Assembly (NCBI GenBank): GCA_944332475.1 | Contig: CALVKA010000001.1 | Coordinates: 248,001 to 312,000 of the forward strand | Reading direction: 5' to 3' | DNA from: an uncultured Bacilli bacterium | GTDB taxonomy: Bacteria > Bacillota_I > Bacilli_A > RF39 > UBA660 | Length of the DNA stretch: 64,000 bases | Shown here: positions 43,201 to 51,725 of the stretch, one piece after another | Position numbering within the stretch: the stretch's first letter is position 1 | Layout of the letters: each line of letters begins with the position of its first letter | Position numbers and translations under genes: made by a program | Notes under the pieces: model-generated | The model's database searches: none | What the model was told of the DNA's origin: nothing | What the model saw: the letters and a program-made list of their open reading frames with translations, nothing else

Positions 43201-43821
43201 TTATGATGTATGTTCTAATTTTGTTTGTTCTCGTTCTTTCTTGGAATAAATACAACCACAATAATCTTGGCGATATAGTCCGAATTTTTTGGATAGTTCA
43301 ATGCTTCTTTTATATCCGTTTTTCTTTTTAAAATCTGCATAAAGGTATGTTGGGGTATATTTATTATTTAGATCTTGCCCTATTTCATTTAGCCATTTGC
43401 TGTTTTTATATGGGCTGATAGAAAGTGTTGTTGTAAAATAGTCAAAGCCTAATTCTTCTGCTACCTTGGCAGTTTCTTCTAATCTTAACTTATAACATTT
43501 GTAGCAACGTTTTCCTCGTTCTTTTTCTTGTTCTAGACCTTTTGCAATATCAAAGAATTCTTTTGGATGATATCTTCCTGGTAACACTTTTACATTATCT
43601 AAATGTAATTCTTTTATAAATCTTTGTATTTCATAAAGTCTTTTTTCATATTCTTCTTTTTCTGTAATATTGGGATTATAATATAGAATCGTAATGTCAA
43701 AATATTTAGCGATTCGTTCTAGAACAGCAGAAGAACACGGTGCACAACAGGCGTGTAATAATAATCTGTTTTTTTTGTCTAGAGTCTCTATTTGGCGTTC
43801 CATTTCTAAATCGTAGTTCAT
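43201..43821 (-). CDS. queH: Epoxyqueuosine reductase QueH
   Basis: Last step of queuosine synthesis in tRNA, 206 residues. The DUF208/QueH Cys motifs are present: LHACCAPCSS (Cys-Cys-x2-Cys), CYKCYKLRLEETAKVAEELGFD in the middle, and DYCGCIYS near the C-terminus. It is the non-orthologous replacement of QueG. No other queuosine gene is nearby. Confidence 0.94.
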   Translation of the reverse strand: MNYDLEMERQIETLDKKNRLLLHACCAPCSSAVLERIAKYFDITILYYNPNITEKEEYEKRLYEIQRFIKELHLDNVKVLPGRYHPKEFFDIAKGLEQEKERGKRCYKCYKLRLEETAKVAEELGFDYFTTTLSISPYKNSKWLNEIGQDLNNKYTPTYLYADFKKKNGYKRSIELSKKFGLYRQDYCGCIYSKKEREQTKLEHTS

Positions 43822-43856
43822 AATCCCTCACCTCTTTTTGTATTATATCATATTTA

Positions 43857-43865
43857 TGTTATACT
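43857..43865 (+). promoter_or_regulatory. Extended -10 promoter of the pyrophosphatase gene
   Basis: TGT-TATACT, 15 nt before the start codon. The sequence TGTTATACTTTAAA is repeated exactly at 61264. Confidence 0.6.
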
Positions 43866-43880
43866 TTAAATGGTGATGTT

Positions 43881-44738
43881 ATGTATATTATATTGGGACA
43901 TGAGAATCCGGATGTAGATAGTATTGTTAGCGGGGTTTTATTAGAACGGTATCTTACTAGACAAGGAAAAGAGGCTCGTTTTATGATTCCGGATCGGAAG
44001 GTTGATGAGGAGAGTGTTTCTATCTGTTTGTCTTTTGGACTAGATCCTAGAAAATACCAAGGAGAGCTACCAAAAGAGAAAAATGAATATATTTTGGTTG
44101 ATCATCATGAAAGGAATGTTCCTGGTCAAGTGGTTGCGGTTTTTGATCATCATCCTACTTTGCAGTCTTATTCTTATCCTTTTTACCGGAATGAAAAAGC
44201 TAGTTCTACAGCTTGTCTATTGGTGAAAGAAAATGAGAGTGCTTATACGAAAGATGAGATTGAATTAGCTGTTCTTGCTAGTATGATGGATACGGTTTCT
44301 TTTCATTCTAGTAAAACGTTGGATGAGGACGTTAATTGGGTACAGGATATGTGTAGAAAATACAAATTTGATTTTAAAAAATTATATCAGATGGGTATAT
44401 CTATTACCGATGTTTCTTCTCCTAAGTCTTTTTTAACTCATGGGTTGAAGCACTATGAGTTTGATGGCCATAAGATTGCTTCTTCTTATGTTTCTCTTTC
44501 TAGTTTAACTGAAAAAGAAGGTGATATTATTCTGGGGTCTTCTTATATTCAAGAGTATATGAAAGAGAAAAACTTAGAGGAGTTTATTATGATTGTGCAT
44601 GATATGAGTTGCTTTACCTCTACTATCTTTACTTATTATCCCAACCGTGTGATTATACAAGGTTGTGATTATATTGTTTCTCGAGGAAAAGATGTTATTC
44701 CGTGTGTAGAGGGGAAAATATTATCTAAAAAAAGATAG
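43881..44738 (+). CDS. ppaC: Manganese-dependent (family II) inorganic pyrophosphatase
   Basis: DHH-superfamily phosphohydrolase, 285 residues, most like family II pyrophosphatase, which drives biosynthesis by removing PPi. Motifs: GHENPDVDSIVS (about 6-17), the DHH motif ILVDHHERN (about 72-80), FDHHP and SSTACLLV. The C-terminal half is shorter and less typical than in PpaC (about 310), so another DHH phosphoesterase is possible. GGTGAT upstream of the ATG. Confidence 0.8.
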   Translation: MYIILGHENPDVDSIVSGVLLERYLTRQGKEARFMIPDRKVDEESVSICLSFGLDPRKYQGELPKEKNEYILVDHHERNVPGQVVAVFDHHPTLQSYSYPFYRNEKASSTACLLVKENESAYTKDEIELAVLASMMDTVSFHSSKTLDEDVNWVQDMCRKYKFDFKKLYQMGISITDVSSPKSFLTHGLKHYEFDGHKIASSYVSLSSLTEKEGDIILGSSYIQEYMKEKNLEEFIMIVHDMSCFTSTIFTYYPNRVIIQGCDYIVSRGKDVIPCVEGKILSKKR

Positions 44739-44763
44739 AAAATATGTATTTTCTATCTTTTTT
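44727..44763 (+). terminator. Terminator of the pyrophosphatase gene
   Basis: AAAGATAGAAAAT-ATGT-ATTTTCTATCTTT followed by T. Confidence 0.88.
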
Positions 44764-44778
44764 TTCATATGTATTAGT

Positions 44779-45528
44779 ATGAATTCTATTTTATTTCCTT
44801 GTTTTCTTACTACTTTTGCTGGCCTTTCTACTATGTTCGGGGTTATTCCTATATATTGGTCAAAATACCAAGAAGGAAAAATTATTCCAAGTTGTTTATT
44901 GTTTGCTGCTGGTGTTATGCTTACGATTTCTTTTTCTTCTTTAATTCCAGAATCTTTTTTTCTAATTTTTGAGACTAATATGTGGTTTCCGAGTCTACTG
45001 TGGTTAGGTATTTTTATTGTACTTGGTATTTTGTTTTCTTCTAAAATTTCACAAAAAATAGAAGAAAAAATTTCTTCTAATTATTTGTATCGATTGGGAC
45101 TGGTATCTGTTATCGCTTTAATGTTTCATAATATTCCAGAAGGAATTACTACTTTTCTTTCGAGTAGTCATGATTTATCATTAGGAATTTCTTTATCTCT
45201 TGGTATTGCGTTACATAATATTCCAGAAGGGATTAGTGTTGCTGTGCCTATTTATTATGCTACAAAGAGTAAAAGGAAAGCTGTTTTCTTTACTTTTATT
45301 TCAGGCTTTTCTGAAACATTAGGTGCTATTCTTGCTTATTTATTTTTGTCTCCTGTTATGACTTCATTTGTTTTAGGTGCTATTTTAGCAGTGGCTGCTG
45401 GTATTATGTTTCATATTTCCTTTTATGAATTACTTCCTACGGCTTTTTCCTATCCTATTACAAGAAAAAAATTATTATGCTTTTTTGTCGGGGTTATTCT
45501 TATGTTATTTTGTCATTTTTTCATTTAA
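44779..45528 (+). CDS. ZIP-family metal transporter
   Basis: Eight-helix ZIP (ZupT/GufA-like) transporter of 249 residues, importing Zn2+ or similar cations. The binding-site motif HNIPEG occurs twice (MFHNIPEGITT and LHNIPEGISVAV), as in the family's fourth and fifth helices. The start ATG lacks a clear ribosome binding site and follows the terminator by only 16 nt, so how it is expressed is unclear. It overlaps the convergent DUF2752 gene by 8 nt. Confidence 0.88.
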   Translation: MNSILFPCFLTTFAGLSTMFGVIPIYWSKYQEGKIIPSCLLFAAGVMLTISFSSLIPESFFLIFETNMWFPSLLWLGIFIVLGILFSSKISQKIEEKISSNYLYRLGLVSVIALMFHNIPEGITTFLSSSHDLSLGISLSLGIALHNIPEGISVAVPIYYATKSKRKAVFFTFISGFSETLGAILAYLFLSPVMTSFVLGAILAVAAGIMFHISFYELLPTAFSYPITRKKLLCFFVGVILMLFCHFFI

Positions 45529-45904
45529 TTAATGTTGGTGCTAAGAAATCGAAGAACGGAATATTTCTTAATATGCCATAAATAATAAGTATTGCAATTA
45601 TCATTACCCATATTTTAGTTGGTATTTTATTATATAGAGGTTCTTTCTTGGAGATAATACCTTCTATTAAAAAAAATATAAAAAATGGTAAACATATAAA
45701 AAGTAATGGATTATATCTAAATGCTTGGTAAAAGTCTAATTGTAATATAGAAAGTAACATTCTAGTAATTCCGCATCCTGGACAGTATAATCCTATTGTT
45801 TTTTTGATAGGACAATCTAAATAAATGTGAAACTTGTTTCCTAAGTAGAGGTAAGTTATTAATAAGATGAGTAAAGAGATACAGATTATTATCTTTTTTT
45901 TCAT
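45521..45904 (-). CDS. DUF2752 membrane protein
   Basis: A 127-residue membrane protein with the DUF2752 signature DCPIKKTIGLYCPGCGITRMLLSILQLDFYQAFRYNP and three hydrophobic helices. The function of the family is unknown. The ribosome binding site is weak, and the gene starts inside the terminator-like region after DUF4234. Such pairs of DUF2752 and DUF4234 genes recur in Bacillota. Confidence 0.88.
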   Translation of the reverse strand: MKKKIIICISLLILLITYLYLGNKFHIYLDCPIKKTIGLYCPGCGITRMLLSILQLDFYQAFRYNPLLFICLPFFIFFLIEGIISKKEPLYNKIPTKIWVMIIAILIIYGILRNIPFFDFLAPTLIK

Positions 45905-45908
45905 AGAA

Positions 45909-45931
45909 AGAAAAAAAGCATTACGCTTTTA
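45909..45931 (-). terminator. Terminator after the DUF4234 gene
   Basis: On the - strand AAAAGC-GTAAT-GCTTTT followed by T. It lies between the two membrane protein genes, so it may attenuate DUF2752. Confidence 0.6.
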
Positions 45932-46288
45932 TCTTACTCCTGCTTCTTTTCCAGCAAGCTGATTTAGTTCATTTTGCATTAAAGCATAATTGACAATTCC
46001 AAGGCCAAACAATTGAAGTATTAAATATAGCACTGAATTATCTTCTACATTGAGACCAGCTTTTTGTTTTGCCATAACAAGGGTTTTGCCCATCTTATAT
46101 GCCCAGTAAATACCATAAATACCACAGGTAACTAAGGTTAATAAGAAAGCAATCCCTCCTGATGGTGCTTGTTGATCTCCGCTTGCTAATCTTGCATCAT
46201 CTGTAAGAACAATAAACCAATAGATTCCATATATTCCACAAGTCACGATTGATAAGATGATAGCAACTGCAATATTTCTCTCTTTCAT
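45929..46288 (-). CDS. DUF4234 membrane protein with internal repeat
   Basis: A 119-residue protein with the DUF4234 pattern. The motif TCGIYGIYW occurs twice (about residues 16-24 and 54-62), showing an internal duplication of helix plus motif. Function unknown. GAGAGGTGAG before the ATG. Confidence 0.88.
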   Translation of the reverse strand: MKERNIAVAIILSIVTCGIYGIYWFIVLTDDARLASGDQQAPSGGIAFLLTLVTCGIYGIYWAYKMGKTLVMAKQKAGLNVEDNSVLYLILQLFGLGIVNYALMQNELNQLAGKEAGVR

Positions 46289-46333
46289 TTTCTCACCTCT
46301 CTATGGTTAAATCATATCATATAAAAATGAAGA

Positions 46334-46359
46334 AAGCTAGCGTTTTTTTATGCTAGCTT
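46334..46359 (-). terminator. Terminator of the MarR-ABC operon
   Basis: AAGCTAGC hairpin with a 10-nt loop, followed on the - strand by TTTCTTC and T-rich sequence. It lies downstream of the frameshifted gene ending at 46461, with about 100 bp of unassigned AT-rich sequence between. Confidence 0.7.
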
Positions 46360-46460
46360 AAATATTTTGACAATAAGTATGAATTTATTTTGCCTTGTTA
46401 TCCTATATGATTATTTTTTTTAGTTTTTTCTTAGAAATTGCTGCTATGATTATTTGTCAA

Positions 46461-46681
46461 TTATTGCACCCAATTGTCTACTTCGATTTCTGTAGCAAGG
46501 TTTAAGTTGAATGTGTTATTTTCTAGATGTTCGATTGAAATAAATGTTCTTTGTGTCATTTGCTTGTCATCGGTTGCACCTTCTATTTTATAATTGTCAA
46601 AATCATTATTTTGGTTTATTACCCCTTCGATAATTTTTATTAATTCTTCTTGCTCTTTTGTTGACGATTTTCTTTTTTCAT
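46461..46681 (-). pseudogene. Small gene with a frameshift at its A-tract
   Basis: An ATG at 46681, well placed after AAGAGGTG, opens only 13 codons. One extra A in the run of six A directly after the ATG would join it to an open frame ending at 46461, giving about 73 residues: an N-terminal MKKRKSSTKEQEELIKII and a C-terminal FISIEHLEN...EIEVDNWVQ. The latter frame has no start codon of its own. It is last in the MarR-ABC operon. It could be a pseudogene, A-tract slippage or a sequencing error. Confidence 0.65.
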
Positions 46682-46717
46682 AAGAGCACCTCTTTTTAAA
46701 CAGTATATTAAACTTTT

Positions 46718-48586
46718 TTACTCTAGCTCAAATGCTCCGGTATATAGTTGGTAATATGTGCCTTTTTGTTCGATTAATTGATTGTGGTCACCGCGCTCAA
46801 TAATTTTACCATGATCTAATACCATGATTGCTTTGGAATTTCTTACAGTTGATAATCTATGAGCAATTACTAAGACAGTTCTTCCTTCCATAAGTTTATC
46901 CATTCCATCTTGAACAATTTTTTCGGTTCTAGTATCGATTGATGAAGTTGCTTCATCTAGAATCATTACTGGAGGATTATTGATAGCACATCTTGCAATA
47001 GCAAGTAATTGGCGTTGTCCTTGTGATAATTCAGAACCATTACCAGTTAACATAGTATCATAACCATTTGGTAATCTTCTAATGAAGTTATCAGCATTAG
47101 CAAGTTTTGCAGCTTGAATTACTTCATCATCTGTAGCGTTACTTTTACCGTACTTGATATTATCTTTAATGGTTCCCGTGAAAAGATTTGTATCTTGTAA
47201 GACCATTCCTAGTGAATGACGTAAGTCATCTTTTTTAATCTTTTCAATATTTATTCCGTCATAACGAATTTTACCACTATTAATATCATAAAAACGATTT
47301 AATAGGTTTGTAATTGTAGTTTTTCCTGCTCCTGTTGCGCCAACGAAAGCTATTTTTTGACCTGGTTTGGCATATAGAGAAATATCGTGTAAAACAATTT
47401 TATCGTCATTATATCCAAATGTTACATTTTCTAGTTCTATTTTACCTTTTAAATCAATATATTCTAGCCTTCCATCATGATGTGGATGTTTCCAAGCCCA
47501 ACTACCTGATTCGTCTTTTGTTTCAACATAGGTTCCATCCTCTTGTTTATGCACCCTAACTAAGGTAACATATCCTTCATCTTGTTCTGGTATTTCATCC
47601 ATCATAGTAAAGATTCTACTTGCTCCAGCCATAGCCATAATAATAGAATTAAATTGGTTCATTACTTGGTTAATAGGTTGCGCAAAGTTTCTTGTTAATT
47701 GTAAGAAAGAAATGATGGTACCAATGGATAATGATAGGTATCCATTGATTGTTAAGATTGTTCCAATAAGAGCGATTACAACATATTGGATGTTTCCTAA
47801 GTTATTAGCAATAGGCATTAAGATATTAATAAATTTATGAGCTTGATACATATTGTTGTATAAATTTTCGTTTAGTTTATCAAAATCTTTTTTAGCTTCT
47901 TCTTCGTGGGTGAAGACTTTAACTACTTTTTGTCCATTTAACATTTCTTCTATATATCCATTTACTTTACCTAGAGTATATTGTTGTTTTAAGAAATATT
48001 TTGAACTTTTTGAAGATATTGTTTTAGTAACGATAATTGTAAGTAGTGTGAAGACTACGACAAATAAAGTTAAAGTAAAACTTAAATAAACCATAGAACA
48101 GAAGATAGCAATGATACTAAAGATGGAAATAATTATTTGTGGAAGTCCTTGTGATAACATTTGTCTTAAGGTATCTGTATCGTTAGTATAATAACTCATA
48201 ATATCTCCATGAGTATTCGTGTCAAAGTATCTAATTGGTAAATGTTCCATTTTAGAAAACATTTCATTTCTAATGTCACGTAGTACTCCTTGAGAGATAA
48301 TAGCCATTAATCTACTATATAAGTATGAAGCAATAATACCAATAATATAAATTGTTGCCATAAAAGTTAGAATTTTAAATAGTTCAGTAAATACAGGATG
48401 TTTCATTTTTAATAAAGGAGTGACATAGTCATCAATTAAAGTTTGTAGGAAAAGTGATCCTGCGACACTGGCAATTGATGAGATTATGATACAAACGAAA
48501 ACAAAGATAAATTGTTTTTTGTAGTTTTTAAAGACATAACTTAATAGTCGTTTAAAAGTACCTTTTTTAATTTCTAATTTTCTCAT
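46718..48586 (-). CDS. Heterodimeric ABC exporter subunit with canonical catalytic site
   Basis: Half-transporter of 622 residues: six membrane helices, then an ATPase with Walker A GATGAGKTT, signature LSQGQRQ, Walker B MILDEATSSID with catalytic Glu, and IAHRLST. An insert of about 40 residues with a Trp/His-rich segment (GSWAWKHPHHDGRLEY, about 355-370) lies just before the ATPase domain and is not usual for the family. It overlaps the partner gene by 4 nt. Its pair with the 579-residue subunit makes a BmrCD-like exporter. Confidence 0.93.
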   Translation of the reverse strand: MRKLEIKKGTFKRLLSYVFKNYKKQFIFVFVCIIISSIASVAGSLFLQTLIDDYVTPLLKMKHPVFTELFKILTFMATIYIIGIIASYLYSRLMAIISQGVLRDIRNEMFSKMEHLPIRYFDTNTHGDIMSYYTNDTDTLRQMLSQGLPQIIISIFSIIAIFCSMVYLSFTLTLFVVVFTLLTIIVTKTISSKSSKYFLKQQYTLGKVNGYIEEMLNGQKVVKVFTHEEEAKKDFDKLNENLYNNMYQAHKFINILMPIANNLGNIQYVVIALIGTILTINGYLSLSIGTIISFLQLTRNFAQPINQVMNQFNSIIMAMAGASRIFTMMDEIPEQDEGYVTLVRVHKQEDGTYVETKDESGSWAWKHPHHDGRLEYIDLKGKIELENVTFGYNDDKIVLHDISLYAKPGQKIAFVGATGAGKTTITNLLNRFYDINSGKIRYDGINIEKIKKDDLRHSLGMVLQDTNLFTGTIKDNIKYGKSNATDDEVIQAAKLANADNFIRRLPNGYDTMLTGNGSELSQGQRQLLAIARCAINNPPVMILDEATSSIDTRTEKIVQDGMDKLMEGRTVLVIAHRLSTVRNSKAIMVLDHGKIIERGDHNQLIEQKGTYYQLYTGAFELE

Positions 48587-50322
48587 TTGTTATCACTTCC
48601 TTTTGTTTGTGAATCATATATTTCTTTATAAATAGCATTTGTTTTTAATAGTTCTTGATGGGTACCAATACCATTTATTTCTCCATGATAAATAACAATA
48701 ATTCTATCACAATTTTCTACAGAAGATATTCTTTGAGCGATAATTAATTTAGTTGTATCAGGAATTTCTTCATTAAAAGCTTTTTGAATTAGACTATCAG
48801 TTTTGGTATCTACTGCAGATGTTGAATCATCTAGTATTAATATCTTAGGTTTTCTAAGTAGAGCTCTGGCGATACATAGTCTTTGTTTTTGACCTCCAGA
48901 GACATTTGTTCCACCTTCTTCGATATATGTATCATACTTTTTAGGGAACTTTTGAATAAATTCATCAGCTTGAGCTAATTTACATACTCTTTCAACGTCT
49001 TTTTTTGTTGCTTTTTCATCTCCCCATCGAATATTTTCTGTAATAGTACCAGAGAATAATACATTTTTTTGTAAGACACAGGCTACTTCTTTTCTTAAGG
49101 ACTCTAGGTCGTAGTTTTTGACATTTTCTCCTCCTACTTTTAGAGTTCCTTCTGTTACATCATATAATCTGGGAATTAGATTTACTAATGTTGACTTACC
49201 AGAACCAGTTCCACCAATGATACCAATTGTCTCCCCTGATTTTATATGCAAGTCAATATTTTTCAAACATTCTTTTTCTTTTTTACCAACGTAACTAAAA
49301 CTTACGTTTTCAAAGTCAATGGATCCATCTTTCACATCAAATATTGGATTATCATTATCTTTTATTGTTGGTTCTTCATTTAATACTTCTGTAATTCTTT
49401 CTATTGATGCTTGAGATATGGTTATCATTACAAAAATCATTGATAGCATCATTAAGCTTGATAGTATTTGAATGCTATAAGTAAACATTGTCATTAACTC
49501 TCCTGTTGTTAGACTTGTCATATTTGTTGTTACAATGATTTTAGCACCAAACCATGATATTAATAAGATACAAGCATAGATTGCAAATTGCATAAGTGGT
49601 CCATTAAAAGCTAATATTTTTTCAGCTTTCGAAAAACCTTGATAAATCTCATTGGATACATGTTTAAATTTAGATATTTCTTCTTTTTCTAAGACAAATG
49701 ATTTAACAACACGAATAGCACCTACGTTTTCTTCTACAACATTATTTAAATCATCATATCTTTTAAATACTCTTTCCATTATTGGATGTACTTTTTTAGA
49801 AATAAAGAATAATCCAAATCCTAATATTGGAATAATAATTAAAAATATTAATGCTAGATCTTTATTTATAGAAAATGCAAAACATAAAGAAATGATTAAC
49901 ATTAGTGGTGCACGTACAGCAATTCTTATAATCATTTGATAGGCCATTTGCACGTTGGTAATGTCGGTTGTTAAACGGGTAATTAAGCTACTAGTTGAAA
50001 ACTTATCAATGTTTGTAAATGAAAAATCTTGAACTTTGTAGTACAAATCTTTTCTTAAGTTTTTAGCAAATCCAGATGATGCTTTCGCAGCAAACATACC
50101 AGATAACATACCAAATATTAGTGATAAAACAGCGCAGATAATTAACTCTAATCCTATTTTATAGACTAAATTCATCTCTCCTTGATAAATACCATCATCA
50201 ATTAAATTAGCCATTAGAAGTGGTATTATTACTTCTAAGACTACTTCTAAGGCAACAAAAAATGGTGCTAGAAGTGATGGTGTTTTATATTCTCTAATTG
50301 ATTTCATTAATTTTTTTATCAT
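48583..50322 (-). CDS. Heterodimeric ABC exporter subunit with degenerate catalytic site
   Basis: Half-transporter of 579 residues. ATPase motifs are Walker A GGTGSGKST, signature VSGGQKQ, and Walker B ILILDDSTSAVD, with Asp in place of the catalytic Glu. This marks the degenerate-site partner. No long external loop is present, unlike the subunit at 4260. Overlaps marR (4 nt) and the next subunit (4 nt). Induced, by inference, when MarR is released. Confidence 0.93.
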   Translation of the reverse strand: MIKKLMKSIREYKTPSLLAPFFVALEVVLEVIIPLLMANLIDDGIYQGEMNLVYKIGLELIICAVLSLIFGMLSGMFAAKASSGFAKNLRKDLYYKVQDFSFTNIDKFSTSSLITRLTTDITNVQMAYQMIIRIAVRAPLMLIISLCFAFSINKDLALIFLIIIPILGFGLFFISKKVHPIMERVFKRYDDLNNVVEENVGAIRVVKSFVLEKEEISKFKHVSNEIYQGFSKAEKILAFNGPLMQFAIYACILLISWFGAKIIVTTNMTSLTTGELMTMFTYSIQILSSLMMLSMIFVMITISQASIERITEVLNEEPTIKDNDNPIFDVKDGSIDFENVSFSYVGKKEKECLKNIDLHIKSGETIGIIGGTGSGKSTLVNLIPRLYDVTEGTLKVGGENVKNYDLESLRKEVACVLQKNVLFSGTITENIRWGDEKATKKDVERVCKLAQADEFIQKFPKKYDTYIEEGGTNVSGGQKQRLCIARALLRKPKILILDDSTSAVDTKTDSLIQKAFNEEIPDTTKLIIAQRISSVENCDRIIVIYHGEINGIGTHQELLKTNAIYKEIYDSQTKGSDNK

Positions 50323-50753
50323 ATATTTTTCTCCCTTTCTAATAAATTTTGTTCTACTTTTTCAAGTAGTCTTATCAATTCTTTTTTTTCTTCCTTCGTT
50401 AAAGATTTGGTCATATGTTTTTCTAGTTCTTTTATTTTCTCTTTTCCTACTTTTTCTAACTTTATTCCTTCTTCTGTAATTTCAATGTTGTTTAATCTTT
50501 TGTCAATTTTAGAAGGTATTCTTTTAATTAAATTTCTTTTTTCCATTAAATTTAATATTTCGGTTGCAGTTGAACGACGTATAGAAAATCTTTTTTCAAT
50601 ATCTTTTTGATAAATTTCTTTATTAGAATTAATATAACTTAATACTAAACTTTGAGTTTTTGTTAAGTTATAATTTTCATTCATTTCTTTATCCATTTTT
50701 CTTTTTAATTGATTAGCTATTTTATTAATTAAAACACCTAGATTTTTTGACAT
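50319..50753 (-). CDS. MarR-family transcriptional repressor
   Basis: Winged-helix regulator of 144 residues. The recognition region is IYQKDIEKRFSIRRSTATEILNLMEKRNLIKRI (about 56-88), then the wing SKIDKRLNNIEITEEG. The C-terminal helix is Lys/Glu-rich and dimer-forming. AAGGAGATG before the ATG. It is first in the operon with two ABC genes and has a palindrome at its own promoter. Confidence 0.93.
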   Translation of the reverse strand: MSKNLGVLINKIANQLKRKMDKEMNENYNLTKTQSLVLSYINSNKEIYQKDIEKRFSIRRSTATEILNLMEKRNLIKRIPSKIDKRLNNIEITEEGIKLEKVGKEKIKELEKHMTKSLTKEEKKELIRLLEKVEQNLLEREKNI

Positions 50754-50768
50754 TTGACCATCTCCTTA

Positions 50769-50784
50769 TGTTAGGACACTAACA
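50769..50784. promoter_or_regulatory. Candidate MarR operator
   Basis: Palindrome TGTTAG-GACA-CTAACA, directly after the -10 box and around the transcription start of marR. Confidence 0.65.
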
Positions 50785-50812
50785 ATTTTATGACTATATT
50801 TTTTATTGTCAA
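50785..50812 (-). promoter_or_regulatory. Promoter of the MarR-ABC operon
   Basis: On the - strand: TTGACA (50812-50807), 16 bp, TAAAAT (50790-50785). Confidence 0.72.
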
Positions 50813-50876
50813 TATTTTTTATTTATTTGTTTTAATTAATTGTTTTTTACTATATAGATATTGTAAAATAATTATC

Positions 50877-50905
50877 TTGACATTTTTTTTTAAATTTTTT
50901 AAAAT
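50877..50905 (+). promoter_or_regulatory. Promoter of the gene at 50927
   Basis: TTGACA (50877-50882), 17 bp, TAAAAT (50900-50905). Confidence 0.7.
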
Positions 50906-50926
50906 ATGTAGAAAAGGAGTTTTCTT

Positions 50927-51709
50927 ATGGATACTAATGAGTTGAATGAGTTAGATATTAAATTAAATTTATATGATGAAATATGTAGAGAGTTTGGAGA
51001 AAATAACTGGGGCAAAGATGATTTGAAAACCAAATTTGCGACTAGAGAAATAATAAAACACTTAGGAGATGAAATTGCTTTTTCATGTCGAATTGAAGAT
51101 TTGCTTTCTTTCATTGCTGATGAATATGGTTTAGATAGCAATTGTATGGTTGTTTCCTTTAAATATAGTGATTTTGCCTTTAAAGATATTAGAGGAATCG
51201 GTTTTCGGAATCCTCGGTACTTTTCAAAATATGAGCTAGTCGAAAATGAAATGGGAAAAATACAAAAGAAAGTAATATCTATTAAAGGCTATTCTGAGAT
51301 GCCACAACATCGAATGGTCAGCTATTATGATGGAACGATTGGAAGCATAAATTTATATGGTAATCCTATTCGACGTAAGGATGGTTTGTTTGGAAATTGT
51401 AAACCTTGTCTTGAGATTTCTATTAATTCCTTATTTGATTTTACTGAACCTCAAGCTGATGGAAAACCTTTATTAGAACACTGTAGGGTATCTTGCTCTT
51501 CTCGTGATGATAGTGTTGGTTTACATCCTGAGTACCGTCATACAAGCAGATTAATACTTGAAAGTGATCCTTATGATGTATTTTTACATATTCCAGTTTC
51601 TTTTCTTGCTGAAGAAAGAAGTAAAAATTCTACTACATATCAATTACTTAGTTCTTATTTTGAAAGTATTCAAGAAAAGGAAGCTACTATTGTAAAGAAA
51701 AAAGCCTAG
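50927..51709 (+). CDS. Hypothetical protein
   Basis: Soluble protein of 260 residues, family not recognised. It has no signal peptide or membrane helix, and an acidic N-terminal third with ELNELDIKLNLYDEICREFG. A central HRMVSYYDGTIGSINLYGNP and a Cys/Ser-rich stretch HCRVSCSSRDDS stand out. AAAGGAG precedes the ATG. It has its own promoter and a terminator shared with the GH13 gene. Confidence 0.78.
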   Translation: MDTNELNELDIKLNLYDEICREFGENNWGKDDLKTKFATREIIKHLGDEIAFSCRIEDLLSFIADEYGLDSNCMVVSFKYSDFAFKDIRGIGFRNPRYFSKYELVENEMGKIQKKVISIKGYSEMPQHRMVSYYDGTIGSINLYGNPIRRKDGLFGNCKPCLEISINSLFDFTEPQADGKPLLEHCRVSCSSRDDSVGLHPEYRHTSRLILESDPYDVFLHIPVSFLAEERSKNSTTYQLLSSYFESIQEKEATIVKKKA

Positions 51710-51725
51710 TTTTAGGCTTTTATTT
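51694..51725. terminator. Bidirectional terminator
   Basis: AAAAGCCTA-GTTT-TAGGCTTTT between convergent genes, covering the end of the gene at 50927 and of the GH13 gene. Confidence 0.85.
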
